Positions 60,130-64,000 of a stretch of 64,000 nt of DNA are shown here, piece by piece; position 1 is the first letter of the stretch, and every line of letters begins with the position of its first letter. A model generated the notes under the pieces. The model was not told the origin of the DNA. It did not search any database and worked only from the letters and a program-made list of their open reading frames with translations. This DNA is from Bacteroidota bacterium (lineage in GTDB: Bacteria > Bacteroidota > Ignavibacteria > Ignavibacteriales > Ignavibacteriaceae), in contig JAJYDC010000010.1 in assembly GCA_021777835.1 (NCBI GenBank), forward strand, positions 1 to 64,000. Reading direction: 5' to 3'. The translations under genes were made by a program, and so were the position numbers.

Positions 60130-61965
60130 TTACGGAACTTTATTTGATTTCTTGTCTATATATTTGACCCAGTCGTACCATGCATCAAGAAACGGCATAG
60201 CAGTTATTCTTCCACCGAAGCCAATGTACCTATAAGTGAACATTGGGATATCAAGAACTTTAAGAGACTTTAATTCTTTTTCATTTATTGAGATATTTGT
60301 TCTTTCTCCGAGCTTCGCAATATATTTAAAAAACTTCTGATTAAATTCCTTAACTAGAAGCTCATTTCTTATATCATTCTTTTCAGATTCAAAATTATTT
60401 TCGGAATTAGTTGTATCAATTATTCTTCCAATTAATTTTATAACTGAATACCCGCTGTCAGTTTTAACGGGTCCGTACACATGATTCAGCTTCATTTTAG
60501 AAGCTACTTCACCGATCACTCCGAAAGAAGAAGTCGGGAAATATCCAAATTCGCCTCCATTATCCTTCGTCCATGATCTTTGGGTATATTTTCTAGCCAG
60601 CTCCCGGAAATCTTTGCCTGCTCTTAATTCTTTAAACACTGTGTCGATTACGTCAAGATTATTATTTAAGATTTCAAGGATATCTACTTTTTCCAAACCT
60701 TTATTTTTTTCAAAATAATTTTTAACATCTTCATCCGTTACATGGATCGAGTCGCGAAATTTATTCTTCAACATTTTCGCAAGATAATCATCTCCCCAAA
60801 TCTTCAAGTCTTCTGCGACATCCGGAGTATTTTGAAATCCCTCCCTGAGACCTTCTTCTGCTAGGAATTTATACTGAATATATTTGTTAAGGTTTTCCAT
60901 TAAATTATATGCGACTGATCTAAAAGAAGGGTCATTAATTAGAATCGGATAGACTAACAAGCTATATAGATATTCCTTCAAATTAATTGGATTTTTTTCA
61001 ATATGAACTATATATTCATTATCAATATTGTTTCCGAAATCATTTAATATGCCTAATATATTTCCTTCATCAAGGAATAATTTATTTTCACGTCCAAAAT
61101 CATGATTGCGTTTCTTATCATTTAAAACCGAGGAAATTTTTTCAGCAAGCTTGAGGAAAAGGGCACTATCGATGGCAGCTCCCTTGCCCTTATAAAAATT
61201 ATCAAGATACTTTACCCCTATTATTCTAGATTTTCTTAAACGAATTACGTTAGTAATAGTTCTGTTAAAATTAGGATCATTTGCATTTGGCGGAACCTCA
61301 GATCCTATTCCTACAAGTTTAAAAATGAACCATCCTCCATTAGTTTTCACCGGGCTCGAAAATTGACCAACATGCAAGCTGTACAAAGTATCTTCTACAT
61401 AATCATTTTGCATTTGTCCGTAAGTAATTTTTAGCGGAGCCTTATTCGAATCATACTCAACCGGGTCGGAAATTTTTCCAATTGAATCGAAAGGAGCATT
61501 GTTTTGAAGCTGGCTGAAATAATTAAATATTAATGTTGAATCGTATGCAGAAATTATTCTTACATATAGTGATTTTGCTCTGCGGTCCAGAGCTTTCTGT
61601 ATATCGGCCTGGCTTATTTGTATCTTACTATCAATTTTGCTTTTATATAGGGCATCGCGAACGAAAAGATCCTTCATTTGCTGAATAGAATATTTGAAAT
61701 AATCGGTATTATTTAAACCCTTTTTTATAGCTTCTTGTGCTAAAAGTTTTTCTGCAATTATTGAATTTATTAAATCTGTTTTTGACGAGTCTTCATTAAA
61801 TTGATCGCGCGTGTAGTGGGGAACCAGTTCATATCTTAACTTAAATTCTCTTTCGCTTATCTTTTGATTTCCAACGGTAGCTATTGTATTATCTTTATGC
61901 TGTGCAGCTAGTTCTATGCTTATTATAAAGAGAATAGCAAACAAATATTTAAAGTATTTAATCAT
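60130..61965 (-). CDS. Periplasmic peptidyl-prolyl isomerase with two PpiC domains (SurA-like)
   Basis: 611 aa. Signal peptide to 'ELAAQH'. A SurA_N-like helical region (25-115, 'IATVGNQKISEREFKLRYELV') is followed by a first, degenerate parvulin domain (~130-240) and a second, better conserved one (~420-525, 'ELRAGKDFRELARKYTQRSWTKDNGGEFGYFPTSSFG...AS.KMKLNHVYGPVKTDSGYSVIKLIGR'). Periplasmic chaperone for outer-membrane or secreted proteins. Located between GH16 and GH5 genes on one strand, where it may help fold the secreted glycosidases. Confidence 0.87.
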   Translation of the reverse strand: MIKYFKYLFAILFIISIELAAQHKDNTIATVGNQKISEREFKLRYELVPHYTRDQFNEDSSKTDLINSIIAEKLLAQEAIKKGLNNTDYFKYSIQQMKDLFVRDALYKSKIDSKIQISQADIQKALDRRAKSLYVRIISAYDSTLIFNYFSQLQNNAPFDSIGKISDPVEYDSNKAPLKITYGQMQNDYVEDTLYSLHVGQFSSPVKTNGGWFIFKLVGIGSEVPPNANDPNFNRTITNVIRLRKSRIIGVKYLDNFYKGKGAAIDSALFLKLAEKISSVLNDKKRNHDFGRENKLFLDEGNILGILNDFGNNIDNEYIVHIEKNPINLKEYLYSLLVYPILINDPSFRSVAYNLMENLNKYIQYKFLAEEGLREGFQNTPDVAEDLKIWGDDYLAKMLKNKFRDSIHVTDEDVKNYFEKNKGLEKVDILEILNNNLDVIDTVFKELRAGKDFRELARKYTQRSWTKDNGGEFGYFPTSSFGVIGEVASKMKLNHVYGPVKTDSGYSVIKLIGRIIDTTNSENNFESEKNDIRNELLVKEFNQKFFKYIAKLGERTNISINEKELKSLKVLDIPMFTYRYIGFGGRITAMPFLDAWYDWVKYIDKKSNKVP

Positions 61966-62172
61966 TATAACTTTCTTTCAGAAAAATATTTTGAAATTCT
62001 TTATATTAAAATTAAAAATTTATTATCCGCCAATTTATAAGTTTTCACTTTTATAAAACGATTGCTTTTTCTCATACTCCGCATGAATAATAATTTATAT
62101 CATTAACAAAATAAACTCCAGGCTATATTAAGCAGGCATTTTTTATTTAGACAAATTAACGCCGTGCAACTC

Positions 62173-63396
62173 TTATTTAAGACCCAGGGCTTTAATATAT
62201 TCAGAATTTACTTTGCAGTTATTAATTTTAATATTGTTGATATATTCTGAAACAACTTTTGAAACGGTATCTCTATTCGGCAAGGCTTTTCTTATGTCGT
62301 CAAAAGTTTGTCTATCAGCATTGGCGAATTCTATTATTTTATTGTAGTTATCAGGCTGGTTTATTGAGACTATACATCTGTCGGAATCCAATCTCTTAAA
62401 AGTCCAGAAGCACCATCCGATATCGTTTTTATCAAGAAGCCTTCTAAACGAAGCAATCCAACTCATTGTATTTTCGCCGGATTCGCCCAGCCAAATGGGA
62501 ACATCATACTTATCACTGAAATCTATATATTCCTGAATTACAGATTGAGTAGTATCGCTCCAATACTTATGAAAAGTGTAAACTAATTTTGAGTCAAACG
62601 GCTTTCCGAAGATTTTGAAATTAGAATCCCATTGTGCACCGCCAAGGATTACAATATGATTCTTATCTACTGTTCTGATTGCTTTTGTAATTTGGATATA
62701 CAAAGGCTCAAGTAATTTATTCAATTTTTCAGTATTGAAATAAGGCGCAATAGGCTCGTTCAGGAGATCATAACCCAGAATATACTTCTCATTTTTATAG
62801 CGGTTCGCGATTTCTTTCCATATTTTAACGGTCAACATTTGGCTTGCAGCATTTTCGTATAAATACGGATAGCCCCAACTATCGTCAATATTAGCTCCCG
62901 TTTGTCCTCCCGGTGCGCAATGCATATCAAGGATAACATAGATTTTATTTTCAGTACACCACCTGACAATTTTATCTATCAACATGAATCCGGGGTTTGA
63001 GCATTTAGAAGAAAAATCGATACCTGTAAACAATTTGTAGTCAAAAGGAACTCTAATCGAATTAAAGCCGCTATCCTTTATAAATTTAACATCATTCTCC
63101 GTTATATAATTATACCTGAACTCATTCCAAAAATTTTCTGAAGATTCAGGTCCAATAATTTCATTAAAAACTTCGAAAATATTCCTAGAAGACTCCGCAT
63201 TTTTAAATTTAAACATATATCCTTCAGGCTCTAACCAGTTACCGACGTTAATTCCCTTCAGATGTAATTCTTTTCCATCAAGTCCAATAATTTTTTTACC
63301 TTTGGTAGTAACATAGTCATTATGTTGTGCCAATAAATTTAGAGATAGTAGAAGAACAATGACCAGTGAACTGCAAAAGTATTTTATATTAAACAT
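62173..63396 (-). CDS. GH5 glycoside hydrolase (exo-beta-1,3-glucanase-like)
   Basis: 407 aa from ATG 63396 (GAGGG close upstream and a normal signal peptide 'FNIKYFCSSLVIVLLLSLNLLAQ'); the frame extends 18 bp further to ATG 63414. TIM barrel with 'LKGINVGNWLEPEGYMF' as in fungal-type exo-1,3-beta-glucanases, 'GFNSIRVPFDYKLF', acid/base Glu in 'GYDLLNEPIAPY', 'HKYWSDTT' and nucleophile Glu in 'PIWLGESGENT'. No sorting domain visible. Between the PPIase and a truncated GH16 gene. Confidence 0.92.
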   Translation of the reverse strand: MFNIKYFCSSLVIVLLLSLNLLAQHNDYVTTKGKKIIGLDGKELHLKGINVGNWLEPEGYMFKFKNAESSRNIFEVFNEIIGPESSENFWNEFRYNYITENDVKFIKDSGFNSIRVPFDYKLFTGIDFSSKCSNPGFMLIDKIVRWCTENKIYVILDMHCAPGGQTGANIDDSWGYPYLYENAASQMLTVKIWKEIANRYKNEKYILGYDLLNEPIAPYFNTEKLNKLLEPLYIQITKAIRTVDKNHIVILGGAQWDSNFKIFGKPFDSKLVYTFHKYWSDTTQSVIQEYIDFSDKYDVPIWLGESGENTMSWIASFRRLLDKNDIGWCFWTFKRLDSDRCIVSINQPDNYNKIIEFANADRQTFDDIRKALPNRDTVSKVVSEYINNIKINNCKVNSEYIKALGLK

Positions 63397-63433
63397 TAGA
63401 CCCTCTTCAACCATTTAATTTGAATAATTTATA

Positions 63434-64000
63434 TCAGTTAGAAGTTTTTTGAAATACTCTGACATAATCAATTATCATCTTCTGCGGAAAAGATGTTGTA
63501 TAGTCGGGATTACCGGGCCAGTTTCCGCCAACTGCAACATTTAATACAAAATGAAATCTTTGATCGAAAGGTTTTGTAATATTAGCGGTATAGTATTTTG
63601 TATTATCTACAAAGAAACTGATAGTTGAGGAGTCCCACTCACATGCAAAAACATGAAAATCACTTAAGAAATAGCCGTTCTGTAAAGTATAATTTCCGCC
63701 TTGTTGTTGATGGGGGTTCCCATAATGAATAGTTCCGTAGACTTTATTTGCCTGTTGCCCCAACTCTTCCATAATATCTATTTCTCCACTTGCAGGCCAC
63801 CCGCCATAGACCCAATCTGTCGGCAGCATCCAGATAGCAGGCCATAGACCTTGTCCATAAGGTAATTTTGCGCGGACTTCAAACCGGCCATATGTCCAGT
63901 CACCTTTTCCGCTTGAGTTAATTCTAGCAGATGTATACTCCTTACCTAAGTAATTTTGCTTCAATGCCTGTATAACTAAACAACTGTCCTGTAAGTAACA
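63434..64000 (-). CDS. GH16 beta-glucanase, C-terminal part (5' end beyond right edge)
   Basis: Open to the right edge, 188 codons visible; the frame continues without stop through '...QDSCLVIQALKQNYLGKEYTSARINSSGK', parallel to the GH16 of the previous enzyme. Catalytic motif 'GEIDIMEELGQ' (ExDxxE) and 'ARAKLPYGQGLWPAIWML'-like substrate strand are present, with 'FHFVLNVAVGGNWPGNPDYTTSFPQKMIIDYVRVFQ' ending the domain. Unlike its paralogue 3.4 kb away it stops right after GH16: no CBM6, Ig or T9SS tail. The nearest in-window start is a TTG but the homology clearly continues upstream. Confidence 0.93.
   Translation of the reverse strand, partial: CYLQDSCLVIQALKQNYLGKEYTSARINSSGKGDWTYGRFEVRAKLPYGQGLWPAIWMLPTDWVYGGWPASGEIDIMEELGQQANKVYGTIHYGNPHQQQGGNYTLQNGYFLSDFHVFACEWDSSTISFFVDNTKYYTANITKPFDQRFHFVLNVAVGGNWPGNPDYTTSFPQKMIIDYVRVFQKTSN

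Overview
The window is AT-rich and reads as chromosome of a member of the Ignavibacteria (Bacteroidota/Chlorobi side of the FCB group). Three things point there: secreted enzymes ending in 'NYPNPFNP' plus a C-terminal '(I/V)KKM(I/V)LLK' type IX secretion (T9SS) sorting domain; Bacteroidota-style promoter candidates (TTTG-N19-TAnnTTTG); and a mix of curli, a hydrogenase-related membrane complex and glycan degradation. This lineage call is inference from gene content, not from a marker gene. No rRNA, tRNA, CRISPR array, prophage or insertion sequence was seen.

Layout. 1-358: truncated secreted protein resembling a Cys-Gln thioester-domain adhesin. 580-6066: candidate exopolysaccharide locus, with a minus-strand operon (response regulator, HEAT-repeat membrane protein, processive GT2 synthase) divergent from a plus-strand pair (TPR/YaiO outer-membrane barrel and an unrecognised membrane-anchored protein). 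6063-8069: LTA-synthase-type sulfatase-fold enzyme. 8362-10548: RecQ. 10544-17507: complete histidine operon hisGDCBHAFI(E), preceded by an unannotated His-rich leader peptide and attenuator. 17528-24713: housekeeping and metabolic genes (hotdog thioesterase, MscS channel, PfkB kinase, acyltransferase, methyltransferase, aldo-keto reductase, cysK, cysE). 24834-28271: arsenic operon (arsR, arsC, small thioredoxin, acr3, permease) with two matching operators. 28343-30780: CPBP protease, thioesterase, PF11449-type transporter.

30801-31673: four copies of a ~117-132 bp repeat with ~30-bp inverted ends, two on each side of a GxxExxY (PD-(D/E)XK) gene whose 3' end lies inside one copy; this looks like a small mobile or self-propagating unit. 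32725-40648: seven-gene operon for an energy-converting hydrogenase-related (Ehr) complex. The large subunit lacks the Ni-binding cysteines, and the first gene is an HTH-PTS EIIA fusion. 41666-48290: curli locus csgE-csgF-csgG, two curlin-repeat proteins, a CsgH-like chaperone and a beta-propeller lipoprotein. A strongly structured RNA precedes the first curlin gene and a perfect 12-bp hairpin separates the two curlins.

49268-64000: glycan-degradation island with GH92, a CBM9/DUF5916 outer-membrane protein, GH3, GH16, a SurA-like PPIase, GH5 and a second GH16 cut by the right edge. The GH3/GH16/GH5 set suggests beta-1,3-glucan (laminarin-like) use. No SusC/SusD pair lies in the window.

Best candidates for undescribed biology are the GxxExxY repeat element, the RNA upstream of the curlin gene, the Ehr complex with a PTS-type regulator in its operon, and the His attenuator.
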